A stretch of 64,000 nucleotides of DNA from Lachnospiraceae bacterium UBA7205 (GTDB lineage Bacteria; Bacillota; Clostridia; Lachnospirales; Lachnospiraceae), in assembly GCA_002490665.1 (NCBI GenBank), contig DKUL01000067.1, forward strand, positions 1-64,000. The letters are read 5' to 3'. The notes beneath the pieces were generated by a model. It was not told where the DNA came from. It ran no database searches and was given only the letters and a program-made list of their open reading frames with translations. Each line of letters starts with the position of its first letter. The stretch's first letter is position 1. The position numbers were made by a program, and so were the translations under genes. Below, one piece after another: positions 48,811 through 57,116 of the stretch.

Positions 48811-49899
48811 TCACAACTCTATTTTTGCCCTTTCCGCTATTGCGGGAATGCATAGCTGCGGGTTAATCGCTTCCGTGCTCTCCACTGCCATGCCCTGTAC
48901 TGCCAGACCGATTTTTGCCATCTGCCTGACACCCAGATGCTTCATAAACCCAAAAACCACACCTGCCATGAATGCATCCTTTGCACCGTTCCAATTGACA
49001 ATTTCACCGTTTGTACCATTCATCATCAGCTGTTCGTCATTACATGCATAGTATACACCCTTGTTTTCCATTACGATAAAAACATTTTTCACGCCGCTTT
49101 CCAAAATTATATCCGCCACGCGCTCGAGGGAATCCTTGTCTGTAATATGTACGCCGCCGCCAAGCACCTCTGCCTCCGCCTTGTTTGCCACCACTGTAGT
49201 AAGCTTATCCAGAACCGGAAGTAATTTCTCTGCCTTTTTTGTTGACACCGAGGATGCAAAGACAGGCGCCTTGCAGTTTGCACAGACATGCTCGATTGTC
49301 TGTGTCGGTATATTGGTGTCAAGCACAACCAGCCGCGCCCTGTTCATCTGCTCCATCTTGGATGCGATATATTTTGCAGTCAGGTTCTCATAGATGCCGG
49401 TATCGGACACCGCAAGCTTCATATTTCCCCTTTCATCCGTTATATACAGATACGTCGAAGTGTCCCCCTTGGCAGTCTTTAAGGAATCTGTAATGTCAAT
49501 CCCCAAGTCCTCGCAGCTTTCAATAATCCTGCGCGCATTGGTGTCACCGCCGATGGCGGTAATGAATTTTACGTCGACACCGAGCAGCCTTAGGTTGTGG
49601 GCTATATTCCTTCCGACGCCGCCAAGGGAGCGGATTGTCCTGCCGGCGTTGGAATCCTCCTCAACCAGCGCATCCTCTGGTATTCCTCCAATATCAATAT
49701 TGGCGCCCCCGACAACGGTACAGTAGCTTGGTCCGTTTGTCACATATCCCTTTCCAAGAATATACCCTTTTTTCATCAGATTAGAGATATGGACTGCTGC
49801 TGAAGAACGGGCTATCCCTGCCTTTGCTGCGAGCTCCTCCTGTGAGATCATCGGGTTCTCCGTTATCCACTGAAATATCTGTGCCTCTCTGTTTGTCAT
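48811..49899 (-). CDS. PfkB-family kinase with N-terminal winged helix (pseudouridine-kinase-like)
   Basis: 362 residues. Residues 1-55 form a MarR-like winged helix (QIFQWITENPMISQEELAAKAGIARSSAAVHI). The kinase domain begins CTVVGGANIDIGG, with GGVGRNIAHNLRLLG and a C-terminal signature that reads NWNGAKDAFMAGVVFG. Pseudouridine kinases of Firmicutes share this helix-plus-kinase layout. The anion-hole GAGD is here GAKD; the catalytic Asp is kept but the Gly-to-Lys change is unusual. No pseudouridine glycosidase gene adjoins. Own promoter at 49963-49991. Confidence 0.8.
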   Translation of the reverse strand: MTNREAQIFQWITENPMISQEELAAKAGIARSSAAVHISNLMKKGYILGKGYVTNGPSYCTVVGGANIDIGGIPEDALVEEDSNAGRTIRSLGGVGRNIAHNLRLLGVDVKFITAIGGDTNARRIIESCEDLGIDITDSLKTAKGDTSTYLYITDERGNMKLAVSDTGIYENLTAKYIASKMEQMNRARLVVLDTNIPTQTIEHVCANCKAPVFASSVSTKKAEKLLPVLDKLTTVVANKAEAEVLGGGVHITDKDSLERVADIILESGVKNVFIVMENKGVYYACNDEQLMMNGTNGEIVNWNGAKDAFMAGVVFGFMKHLGVRQMAKIGLAVQGMAVESTEAINPQLCIPAIAERAKIEL

Positions 49900-49962
49900 T
49901 ATAAACTCCTTTTCTCCATCTACTAAATATCTAAGAAAGTGCCATTATTTGCTATTTTTTTA

Positions 49963-49991
49963 ATGATAACACCCTAAAAAAACACTGTCAA
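49963..49991 (-). promoter_or_regulatory. Sigma-A promoter of the PfkB/winged-helix gene
   Basis: Minus strand: -35 TTGACA at 49986-49991, 17-base spacer, -10 TATCAT at 49963-49968. Strong. Confidence 0.8.
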
Positions 49992-50074
49992 TGCAATATT
50001 ATGTAACGCGCGAAACAAAATATCGATTGTCACTGCCACTCCGTTCCGGCAATGAATAAAAATCCATTTTCCAG

Positions 50075-50103
50075 TGTACATTCCGCCTGCAATTTGCTAT
50101 ACT
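50075..50103 (+). promoter_or_regulatory. Promoter of the carbamate-kinase-like gene, with hairpin
   Basis: -35 TGTACA at 50075-50080, 17-base spacer, extended -10 TGCTATACT (hexamer 50098-50103). An inverted repeat GGCAGTC/GACTGCC at 50110-50116 and 50126-50132 lies just over the start site and could be an operator or leader hairpin. Confidence 0.6.
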
Positions 50104-50192
50104 TATACTGGCAGTCGAAAATACTGACTGCCCAGCATAAACGGGCAGGAAAATGCCAGATAATCAGAATAATTTTCAGGAGGTTTTTATAT

Positions 50193-51125
50193 ATGAGCAA
50201 AAAGAAAGTCGTCGTCGCGCTGGGACATGATGCGCTGGGCTCCACAATCCTCAAACAGCTTGATGCCGTCAGAAAGACTGCAAAGGCACTTGCGGACTTA
50301 GTGGAGGCAGATTACCAGCTGACAATCACGCATAGCAATGGGCACCAGGTGAGCATGATTCACAAGGCAATGACCGAGCTGCGCCGGATTTATCCGGACT
50401 ATACGCCCGCGCCCATGTGTGTGTGTTCTGCGATGAGCCAGGGCTATGTGGGCTATGATATCCAGAATTCCCTCAAATCCGAGCTTCTAAGCCGCGGCAT
50501 CTCAAAACCGGTCAGCACAATCCTGACACAGGTGACTGTAGACCCATATGACGAGGCATTCTATGAACCCAAAAAGGCGATTGGAAGATATATGTCCAAG
50601 GAGGATGCCGACATCGAGGTGAATAAAGGAAACTACGTGACACAGCAAGGAGACGGCTACCGCAGGATTGTTGCCGCGCCGCAGCCGATTGACATTGTTG
50701 AAATCGAGGCAATCAAGGCGCTTTCCGATGCCGACCAGATTGTCATTGCGTGCGGCGGCGGCGGTATTCCCGTCATTGAGCAGCAGCATGTGTTAAAGGG
50801 CGCCTCCGCCGTAATCGAAAAGGACAGCATCGCAGGCAGGCTTGCATCCGACTTAAAGGCGGACGAGCTGCTCATCTTGACAAGCGTCGATTATGTGTAC
50901 CTGGACTTTGGAAAAGACAGCGAACAGCCCTTAAAAACAATGACTGTCGCCGATGCCAAAAAGTACATTGCGGACGGACAGTTCGGCGAGACGGACATGC
51001 TTCCAAAAATCATGGCTGCAATCTCCTATCTCGAAGCCGTTCCCTCAGGCAGGGTTGTCATCACTTCCCTCACCAAAACGGCAGACGCAGTCAACGAAAA
51101 AGTGGGGACTGTCATTACCGCTTAA
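50193..51125 (+). CDS. Divergent carbamate kinase-family protein
   Basis: 310 residues of amino-acid-kinase fold. AGGAGG lies nine bases before the ATG. Family features include MCVCSAMSQGYVGYDIQNSL, STILTQVTVDPYDEAF, VIACGGGGIPVIEQ and VIEKDSIAGRLASDLKADELLILTSVDYV. The two N-terminal phosphate loops differ from classical ArcC: ALGGNAL is ALGHDAL, and GNGPQVG is SNGHQVS. Carbamate kinases of this clostridial type exist, but the substrate may differ. No arginine deiminase genes are nearby. Its stop overlaps the stop of the convergent LspA-like gene by two bases. Confidence 0.8.
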   Translation: MSKKKVVVALGHDALGSTILKQLDAVRKTAKALADLVEADYQLTITHSNGHQVSMIHKAMTELRRIYPDYTPAPMCVCSAMSQGYVGYDIQNSLKSELLSRGISKPVSTILTQVTVDPYDEAFYEPKKAIGRYMSKEDADIEVNKGNYVTQQGDGYRRIVAAPQPIDIVEIEAIKALSDADQIVIACGGGGIPVIEQQHVLKGASAVIEKDSIAGRLASDLKADELLILTSVDYVYLDFGKDSEQPLKTMTVADAKKYIADGQFGETDMLPKIMAAISYLEAVPSGRVVITSLTKTADAVNEKVGTVITA

Positions 51126-51610
51126 TTTTTGTCCAGCCCGCTTATCACGAACAGCATGGCGCCAATTATGATTCCAAAGTCAGCGAGGTTAAATACAATG
51201 GTGTTCAGCCTGTCTACAAGCCTTTTCCATATCCGGAGCCTGCATCTTCCTGTGTCTATGTGAAAAGAAAAATAATCGACCACGTATTTTCTTTTCAGGC
51301 GGTCATATGTATTGCTGTAGGCTCCCCCGAGTATCAGGGCTAGACCTGTATTTAACAGCCCCCTGCCTTTCATGCCGAGCGTCACGACAAACATTCCTGT
51401 CACAAAGGCACTGAACACGAGCGAGAGCAGCGCCACAAAATGCTGGTGCTTCTCTCCTATATTCAGCATGGCGCCTCTGTTGTGGTATTTTTTTACGACT
51501 ATCTTTTCACCGAACGGTAATCTGCCACCCGGACTTTCGCCTTTTTCCACAAAATGCTTAATGATGCCGTCCCCGGCAAAAAGTGACACAATTGTCATAA
51601 TATATGGCAT
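51122..51610 (-). CDS. Signal peptidase II (LspA)-like membrane protein
   Basis: About 162 residues with four membrane segments. Motifs match LspA: NRGAML, GGAYSNTYDRLKRKYVVDYFSF and VFNLADFGIIIGAMLFV, which carry the two catalytic aspartates (YDR and LAD). LspA removes signal peptides of lipoproteins; the gene directly upstream encodes one. The N-terminal part is more basic than usual, and a second copy elsewhere in the genome is likely. Start at 51610 with GGAGGG nine bases upstream. That start lies inside a perfect inverted repeat (51608-51666). Confidence 0.8.
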   Translation of the reverse strand: MPYIMTIVSLFAGDGIIKHFVEKGESPGGRLPFGEKIVVKKYHNRGAMLNIGEKHQHFVALLSLVFSAFVTGMFVVTLGMKGRGLLNTGLALILGGAYSNTYDRLKRKYVVDYFSFHIDTGRCRLRIWKRLVDRLNTIVFNLADFGIIIGAMLFVISGLDKN

Positions 51611-51666
51611 ATCCCCACGCCCTCCTATCATTGATACTCTAACGCTATCACAGGCGTGGGGATATG
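51608..51666 (-). promoter_or_regulatory. Inverted repeat that can occlude the LspA-like start codon
   Basis: Perfect 14-base arms 51608-51621 and 51653-51666 (CATATCCCCACGCC and complement) separated by 31 bases. In the minus-strand mRNA the 3' arm contains the ATG (51608-51610) and abuts the GGAGG site, so folding would hide the start. Located in the 66-base gap after the lipoprotein gene. Confidence 0.65.
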
Positions 51667-51676
51667 TCAATCGGAA

Positions 51677-52834
51677 CTATCTTGATATATTTCCTTGTAT
51701 TACTGTGTCCGCGGCATCATTATTCCGCGCCGTGTTTGCATTGCTCGTGTCTGTCTCACTGGGATTCGTTCCCTCATTTTCTGTTCCGTTGGTGTTTGTG
51801 CCTGTGGCATTGCCGCCGTTCGTGCCTGTACCGCCGGGATTTACCGTAGTTGAGCCATTTGTATTTGTTCCATTCGAATTTGTTCCATTGTTATTGGTTC
51901 CATTCGTGTTTGTGTCCTGCGCGTTTGTGCCGGTGCTGCTGATATTTTTTACGTCAAGCCTGTCATGCAGACCCCTGTAAAACTCTTCCATGGTGTCGTT
52001 AATCTTAAAGTCGTTTGACTGTAAAACATTGATATACTCTGCAACGATTTTTCCGAGGTTGCTGTCCTTATTTGCCTCTGCAAACTGCTGGTAGTACTGA
52101 AGCGATTCCCTGTCGACCACGTCATTTGTCTCGCCCTTGTAATAGTGCTCAATGCCTTGTGTCCTGTCATACCCGCCGCTGATTGCGTTGGTCGCAATTT
52201 CCTCATACAGTCTTGCCGCGGCATCGGAGGACGTTTCGTTTGGATATTTTGCCAGATGCTGCTCGAACAGCACCGCACGCTCTAACATTTCTGACAAGGT
52301 CATGTTGATTTCTTTCCTGTTTTCCTCATTGGACATTGCCATTGACGGCTTTTCGCCCTCAAGGCGCATCAGCTCCATAAAGGCTATCATGTCCTCCGGC
52401 ATATACTGTCTGCTGTCCTCAAGCCTTGTAAAATCAATGTCCCTGACATCGCTTCCAAAACCTAACAGACCTTTAAAAAAATTCTTTACATCACTTACTG
52501 CCGCGCCTGCAATATTGGTGTTGATATAGTCAATAATACTGTTGGGGTCGGTATTTTCGTCCCCTATCATCGCGTCAAAATCACTGTAGTCGCCTGCCGC
52601 GGCGCCAGAACCACCTTCAGTGCCGTCTTCGTTTGCGCCGTCGCTGCTGCCGCTCTCATTGGTCTGGGACTGGTCCACGCCTGTCAGCGGGTCTTTGTTC
52701 TGGTTCGTGTTGCTGCGCTTGCCGCAAGCGGATATCGAGAGCGCACAGGTGAGGCAGACTGCTGTGAGCACGGCCTTGTGTGCCATTGATTTTCTGGTGT
52801 TGACTGGTTTTTCTTTTATCAATATTTTTTTCAT
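51677..52834 (-). CDS. Lipoprotein with Asn/Thr/Gly-rich repetitive tail
   Basis: 385 residues. An extended N-terminal region (17 residues) and hydrophobic stretch end in lipobox L-S-I-S-A-C at about residue 37. The middle 250 residues are helical and charged (KNFFKGLLGFGSDVRDIDFTRLEDSRQYMPEDM) with no recognised domain. The last 80 residues are tandem NGTN/TNTNG-type units, probably a flexible wall-spanning or glycosylatable tail. GGAGG precedes the ATG by seven bases. It is followed by the LspA-like gene, a plausible processing partner. Function unknown. Confidence 0.8.
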   Translation of the reverse strand: MKKILIKEKPVNTRKSMAHKAVLTAVCLTCALSISACGKRSNTNQNKDPLTGVDQSQTNESGSSDGANEDGTEGGSGAAAGDYSDFDAMIGDENTDPNSIIDYINTNIAGAAVSDVKNFFKGLLGFGSDVRDIDFTRLEDSRQYMPEDMIAFMELMRLEGEKPSMAMSNEENRKEINMTLSEMLERAVLFEQHLAKYPNETSSDAAARLYEEIATNAISGGYDRTQGIEHYYKGETNDVVDRESLQYYQQFAEANKDSNLGKIVAEYINVLQSNDFKINDTMEEFYRGLHDRLDVKNISSTGTNAQDTNTNGTNNNGTNSNGTNTNGSTTVNPGGTGTNGGNATGTNTNGTENEGTNPSETDTSNANTARNNDAADTVIQGNISR

Positions 52835-52931
52835 AATGAATCCTCCATGAGTTGCTAAGTTACTGTGTTTGTCTTAGCATTTCTCACTTTCGGAAAATTA
52901 TGCAGGGAGATGGGGGTTTTGAAAAAAATAC

Positions 52932-55900
52932 TTATTCTTCATCCGCCGTCCAAAAATCTTCGATACTTATCTTTGGAAGCGACTTTACATTCAAATTATG
53001 GTAGGTTGATAATGAACTGAGCTGTTCACGAATCATACTGTACTCCTGAACGATTTCTTTGGCTTCTTTCTGGTAGAGACATTGTACAATCTGTTGAAAT
53101 TGCCGTTCAAAATATTGTTTCAAGCGAGCCGCATTTTCCAAAAGCCATATGATAAACGGATGATCCGATGTAATTCCCCTGCGATAATCTGAATCAGCAT
53201 TACAAATATATTTTCGACTTTTATCACTCGCAGCTTTACAGAACATCATTGGTGGGAAAATATCATACACATCTTCGCTCGAAGCCTTTTCTTTTGGGTA
53301 AAATGATATAATCTGTCCCTGCTCATAATTTATTGTCATGGAATAATTATCCTGTAGATAAGCAAGCGCATACTTATATATGATATGCTTTATATCGCGA
53401 CCAAATATTGCATGTATACCATCATGAAATTCCAATCCTAAATCTACCTTTTTTTGAAAAGTCTGTATAATTTCTTCTACACAATTTTGATTATTTTGAG
53501 TCATCCACTGCCCTACAGAAGAATTAACGATTTCTCTCCACTCTGTTAAAGGAACATTATTCCACTCCTTCAATGCATACATATTGTTATGGAGAACAGA
53601 ATGTTTATTTAAAAGACCACTAATTACCACCAACACTTTTAATGGTAAATCTACTATTTTAGAACGACTCACTTGAACCATAGGTTTCCATTCGCCATCT
53701 AATAAAATTATTATATTGTACCCATTTTTACGAGTATAATTATAACGTACCCCATCTGCTATCACACCTCGATATACACATGCAATATTGAAACTTTGCC
53801 TTAATCCCAATATTGAATTCATACCAAAGCACTGACATTCATCAATACCAAAGTTCATACCTTTTTCATGACAATAGTTTGAATAATATCTCCAAGCATC
53901 TTCCAATCTCAGCTGCCCCTGAAATGGATTCCAGGCTTCCCCTAACTGACCTTCTGTTTCAGGACAAGAAACAAATGTTTCAAACTTCTTCCCTATAGCG
54001 TCCGTTTCTGCTACTCCATACCTCTCTTTTAAATCATGCCAGCTGCCTAATACTATTCGCCTTTCTTTATCTTCTCTATAAATATGCCCCCTTGTATTTT
54101 TACTTAAAAGAGTGATAATTAGAACGTCTTCATCCATATATTCTACATGGCCAGACACTATATAATCCTGATCCTTTGCCCTCCACCGTAACTCTTTCTC
54201 AAATCGTACTTCATATTTTACAATCACACCGGAAAAATCCGGCAGAACTTGATTTTCCTCAGTATCCAGTGGTATCACCGTCATCACAATCTTAGGATAA
54301 TTTCCCTGTACAGCAGGAAAGCACTCATCAAACTTTTTTTTCAGCTCCTCACTCAATTCATAAACATTTTCTCCTGCCATTTCTTGAACTGCCTGCATTG
54401 TTTCTTTATAAGTCCGTCCCACACGCTTATCATTATAATATACAGGCACTCTTGCCGCGCAGAGATATTTCTCAACCGTCTCGCGCAGATTCAAAGCCCC
54501 CAGCTTTCCCGGATTTAACCGGAGCACAATGGATGTGCCTGGTTTTACCCTGTAACCATTCCGTTCCACCCTGCCGTTATTGCTGTCATCATAAAAACTC
54601 GGCATAGGAAGCGGTACATCTGCCTGATGGTTCTCTGCCTGATTTTTAATTGTAAAGTAGCCTGTCAACCCTGTCACCGAAAGCCGCAGCCCATATTTTA
54701 CTGCCTGTGAGGATCGCGAAACCGCCTCCTCCCGACTATTTTTTTCGGGATCAAAGTAAAGCGTTGACACCTCCACGCTGTCTCCGCAAAGAAAACAGGA
54801 TAAGAATCCAATTCCAAAACGACTGATTCCACGAAACTCTTTTGTGTGACCATGGGCAGATAAATCCCTTTTCAGTTCCTGCGAAGTATAGTAAGAATTT
54901 CCAACCTTCAAAAAATAGCGCTGCATCATACCCAGTGTCATTCCAGTCCCCTGGTCGTCGATCCGGAACCACAGATTTCCCTCACTGTCACTCCATTCCC
55001 AGAAATAAATGCGCGCATCTTCCAGCACAAACGAAGAATCCATCTGATCGCGAAGCAGTGTCGCATCAATTGCGTTCTGTAACAGCTCACGCACAAACAC
55101 ATCGCGATTATCATAAAGATTTTCCCCCATCAACAGCGTCAGAATCCGATCCTGATCCATTGTAAGGCAGAAATCACCGCTCATATATCCGTCAGATTCA
55201 ATTTCCCTGCGCGAAACTGCACGCGGAAACGTAAATTCCTGCCGCCATCCTGCTTTACAATATCTCTGTAATCTGGCGCAATTCCCCAGTTCATCATCCA
55301 CCCAGTCCAGAAAGTTCCTGACTGCGTGCTCAATCGCCGGATTTTTACATCGCGCTTTATATGGCAGTTCCTTCGCGGACGGCGAATCCGGATACCGAAA
55401 GCCCGCCGATGCCTGATGTTTGTCCCATTCCTCACGGCTCTTTTCACTGTATGCCGTGTTGCCATACAGCACCCTCGGTGCACGCGTATCGTCAAAATCC
55501 AGCAAATCCGCCAGCCGAAGCAGCAGCGCACAAAACAAGGGATCCACATTACCTGCTTCCAGATATTGCAAATCCGGATTGTTCTGTAATTCCATTGGCT
55601 CTTCCCCATGTGCCTGACAGACGGCTAAAATATACCGTTTCGAAATAATTTGCACGGGACAGCCCGCAAACAAATCCTTCCACGCATTACCCGACAACAC
55701 ATCAGAAACCCGAAACGGATGCAGTGTGCGAAGATACCACTGCCGAACCTCTTCTGACCAGTCATCTGGCGTATAGCCAATCAGCTCCGGACAATGCTCT
55801 GCCAAAAACTTTTTGTAACCCGCCTCATCCTCAAAGCAAAACGCCTTATCATCTTCTGTGTAAACCATTCCCAGGTCATGCAGCGATGCCGCCAGAATCA

Positions 55901-56153
55901 GAAGCTCAATTTCCTCAGCCGTCAGTTTCTCCGTCCAGTCACCCAGCAGCCCGCCCATGGCGTCCAGCACATTTAAAACATGTGTCTCATCATGCAGCGT
56001 ATAATTTCTGAATTCCTGCGCTACTTCCTTTAAATTTATTACAGCCGTTTCATAAACTTTTTTCATCCAGGTTATTCTTTCATCATTTGCCGGCAATTTA
56101 TTCAAATAAACATGCCACAGCTTCGTATTCTCCAATACACTTGACCGTTTCAT
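52932..56153 (-). CDS. HD domain plus Hsp90-like (GHKL) ATPase fusion protein
   Basis: About 1,073 residues. N-terminal HD-type domain: HDETH near residue 56, SLHDLG near 94, LHPFR near 147, CQAHGEE near 184 and LLRLADLLDFDD near 218, a full set of metal-ligand candidates. An Hsp90/MORC-like ATPase follows: N-box VRELLQNAIDA (about 356-366), G1 DDQGTGM (401-407) and G2 RFGIGF (447-452). The last 450 residues match nothing I know. HD-Hsp90 fusions are reported among prokaryotic conflict systems; that is the likeliest class. The DNA is much more A/T-rich in the 3' half. ATG 56153 has AGAGG six bases upstream (two further ATGs precede it). Confidence 0.8.
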   Translation of the reverse strand: MKRSSVLENTKLWHVYLNKLPANDERITWMKKVYETAVINLKEVAQEFRNYTLHDETHVLNVLDAMGGLLGDWTEKLTAEEIELLILAASLHDLGMVYTEDDKAFCFEDEAGYKKFLAEHCPELIGYTPDDWSEEVRQWYLRTLHPFRVSDVLSGNAWKDLFAGCPVQIISKRYILAVCQAHGEEPMELQNNPDLQYLEAGNVDPLFCALLLRLADLLDFDDTRAPRVLYGNTAYSEKSREEWDKHQASAGFRYPDSPSAKELPYKARCKNPAIEHAVRNFLDWVDDELGNCARLQRYCKAGWRQEFTFPRAVSRREIESDGYMSGDFCLTMDQDRILTLLMGENLYDNRDVFVRELLQNAIDATLLRDQMDSSFVLEDARIYFWEWSDSEGNLWFRIDDQGTGMTLGMMQRYFLKVGNSYYTSQELKRDLSAHGHTKEFRGISRFGIGFLSCFLCGDSVEVSTLYFDPEKNSREEAVSRSSQAVKYGLRLSVTGLTGYFTIKNQAENHQADVPLPMPSFYDDSNNGRVERNGYRVKPGTSIVLRLNPGKLGALNLRETVEKYLCAARVPVYYNDKRVGRTYKETMQAVQEMAGENVYELSEELKKKFDECFPAVQGNYPKIVMTVIPLDTEENQVLPDFSGVIVKYEVRFEKELRWRAKDQDYIVSGHVEYMDEDVLIITLLSKNTRGHIYREDKERRIVLGSWHDLKERYGVAETDAIGKKFETFVSCPETEGQLGEAWNPFQGQLRLEDAWRYYSNYCHEKGMNFGIDECQCFGMNSILGLRQSFNIACVYRGVIADGVRYNYTRKNGYNIIILLDGEWKPMVQVSRSKIVDLPLKVLVVISGLLNKHSVLHNNMYALKEWNNVPLTEWREIVNSSVGQWMTQNNQNCVEEIIQTFQKKVDLGLEFHDGIHAIFGRDIKHIIYKYALAYLQDNYSMTINYEQGQIISFYPKEKASSEDVYDIFPPMMFCKAASDKSRKYICNADSDYRRGITSDHPFIIWLLENAARLKQYFERQFQQIVQCLYQKEAKEIVQEYSMIREQLSSLSTYHNLNVKSLPKISIEDFWTADEE

Positions 56154-56204
56154 CATCATCCTCTAACCACCTTACTTTTGTATCTCTGCAAATACTCTTT
56201 GGTA

Positions 56205-56341
56205 CCAAGCCAAATGCATCGCCTTAGCGGCATATTTCCCCTGCATGAGGCTGCACAATCGAGTAGGGGAATGACCTTCTCCACTACTCGCGCGCCGGGC
56301 GTCCGTCAGCTCGCTGACATATTCCCTTTGGACGCCCGTGT
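56205..56341. other. Intergenic region with several stable hairpins
   Basis: Between the HD/ATPase gene and the exonuclease gene. CGAGTAG (56260-56266) pairs with CTACTCG (56284-56290). GGGCGTCC (56297-56304) pairs with GGACGCCC (56330-56337) and encloses a second stem GTCAGC/GCTGAC (56305-56310/56313-56318). No ORF fits. A small RNA, a leader of the HD/ATPase gene or an intergenic palindromic element are the options. Confidence 0.5.
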
Positions 56342-56348
56342 GCATAAA

Positions 56349-56386
56349 AAGCTATTAGTACTTCGTAATATCATTACTAATAGCTT
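56349..56386 (-). terminator. Terminator of the exonuclease gene
   Basis: Perfect 12-bp arms AAGCTATTAGTA (56349-56360) and complement (56375-56386), followed on the minus strand by TTTTTATGC. Confidence 0.8.
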
Positions 56387-56439
56387 ACCATATTTTTATA
56401 ATAAAAGAAATATATAACTTTTGATGACTTTTTCAAGTT

Positions 56440-57045
56440 TTACAATGCTCTGCCGCCAGTGCACTTATCCGCTAAAAGCGCTATCTCGTATTCATGGATT
56501 CCGTATCCCAGCAGCTGCATGATTTGCAACTCATCCTCCGCATCCAGAACCGCATTGTGTGTCTCACTGTACTGCTTATCCTTACGAAGCATTTTCAGTA
56601 CATTTTCAACGCCGTATCCGCATTTTAACCTTCCTGTCTTATAACACTCCGCAGAATCCGGTATCGCCTTATTATATTGACGGTATGCTGCCAGACGCAT
56701 GATGTCATACCACATATACCCCGAATATTCTGGCAGATGCCGCTTATCAAAAGATGCATTGTATGCAAATAATTTCTGCACATGATAGGCATCCAGCCAA
56801 TGTTTCATGCTTTTTAACGCATGTTTTCTATCGGCAACGTGCGTACCTTCCCTATCAAGCCGCAATTCAGAGGAGAACATTCCACCCACTTTGTATTCTG
56901 GGTCAATTATGTAATATCTGGAATCCACTTTTTTCCTTGTCTCTGAATCAGCGACGACGATGCCAATCGACATGACCTCGTCATTCCAGTTTGTCTCTGT
57001 GTCAATTACTGCAAATTTTTCTATAGTATCTCCTTCTTTCTTCAT
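56440..57045 (-). CDS. DEDDh-family 3'-5' exonuclease
   Basis: 201 residues, the RNase T/DnaQ fold: VIDTETN (Asp15, Glu17), AYNASFDKRHL (Asp100) and the HNAVLDAEDEL box (His163, Asp168) give the DEDDh set. Likely acts on DNA or RNA ends. The start is uncertain: ATG at 57045 has no Shine-Dalgarno sequence, while AAGGAG lies inside the coding sequence five bases before an ATA (codon 8), from which the protein would read MEKFAVIDTE. Neighbour of the HD/ATPase gene downstream, but a terminator separates them. Confidence 0.85.
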   Translation of the reverse strand: MKKEGDTIEKFAVIDTETNWNDEVMSIGIVVADSETRKKVDSRYYIIDPEYKVGGMFSSELRLDREGTHVADRKHALKSMKHWLDAYHVQKLFAYNASFDKRHLPEYSGYMWYDIMRLAAYRQYNKAIPDSAECYKTGRLKCGYGVENVLKMLRKDKQYSETHNAVLDAEDELQIMQLLGYGIHEYEIALLADKCTGGRAL

Positions 57046-57116
57046 AATGTAATCACTTTTTATTTCCGCCTTAATTCGCCGCTTTGATTGAAAAAAGCAT
57101 CAAAATCATCTTCTCA

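Noticed and set aside
51770..51935. DNA tandem repeat as a regulatory or mobile element
   Set aside because: It is the coding sequence of the Asn/Thr/Gly-rich tail of the lipoprotein, so the repetition is explained at protein level.
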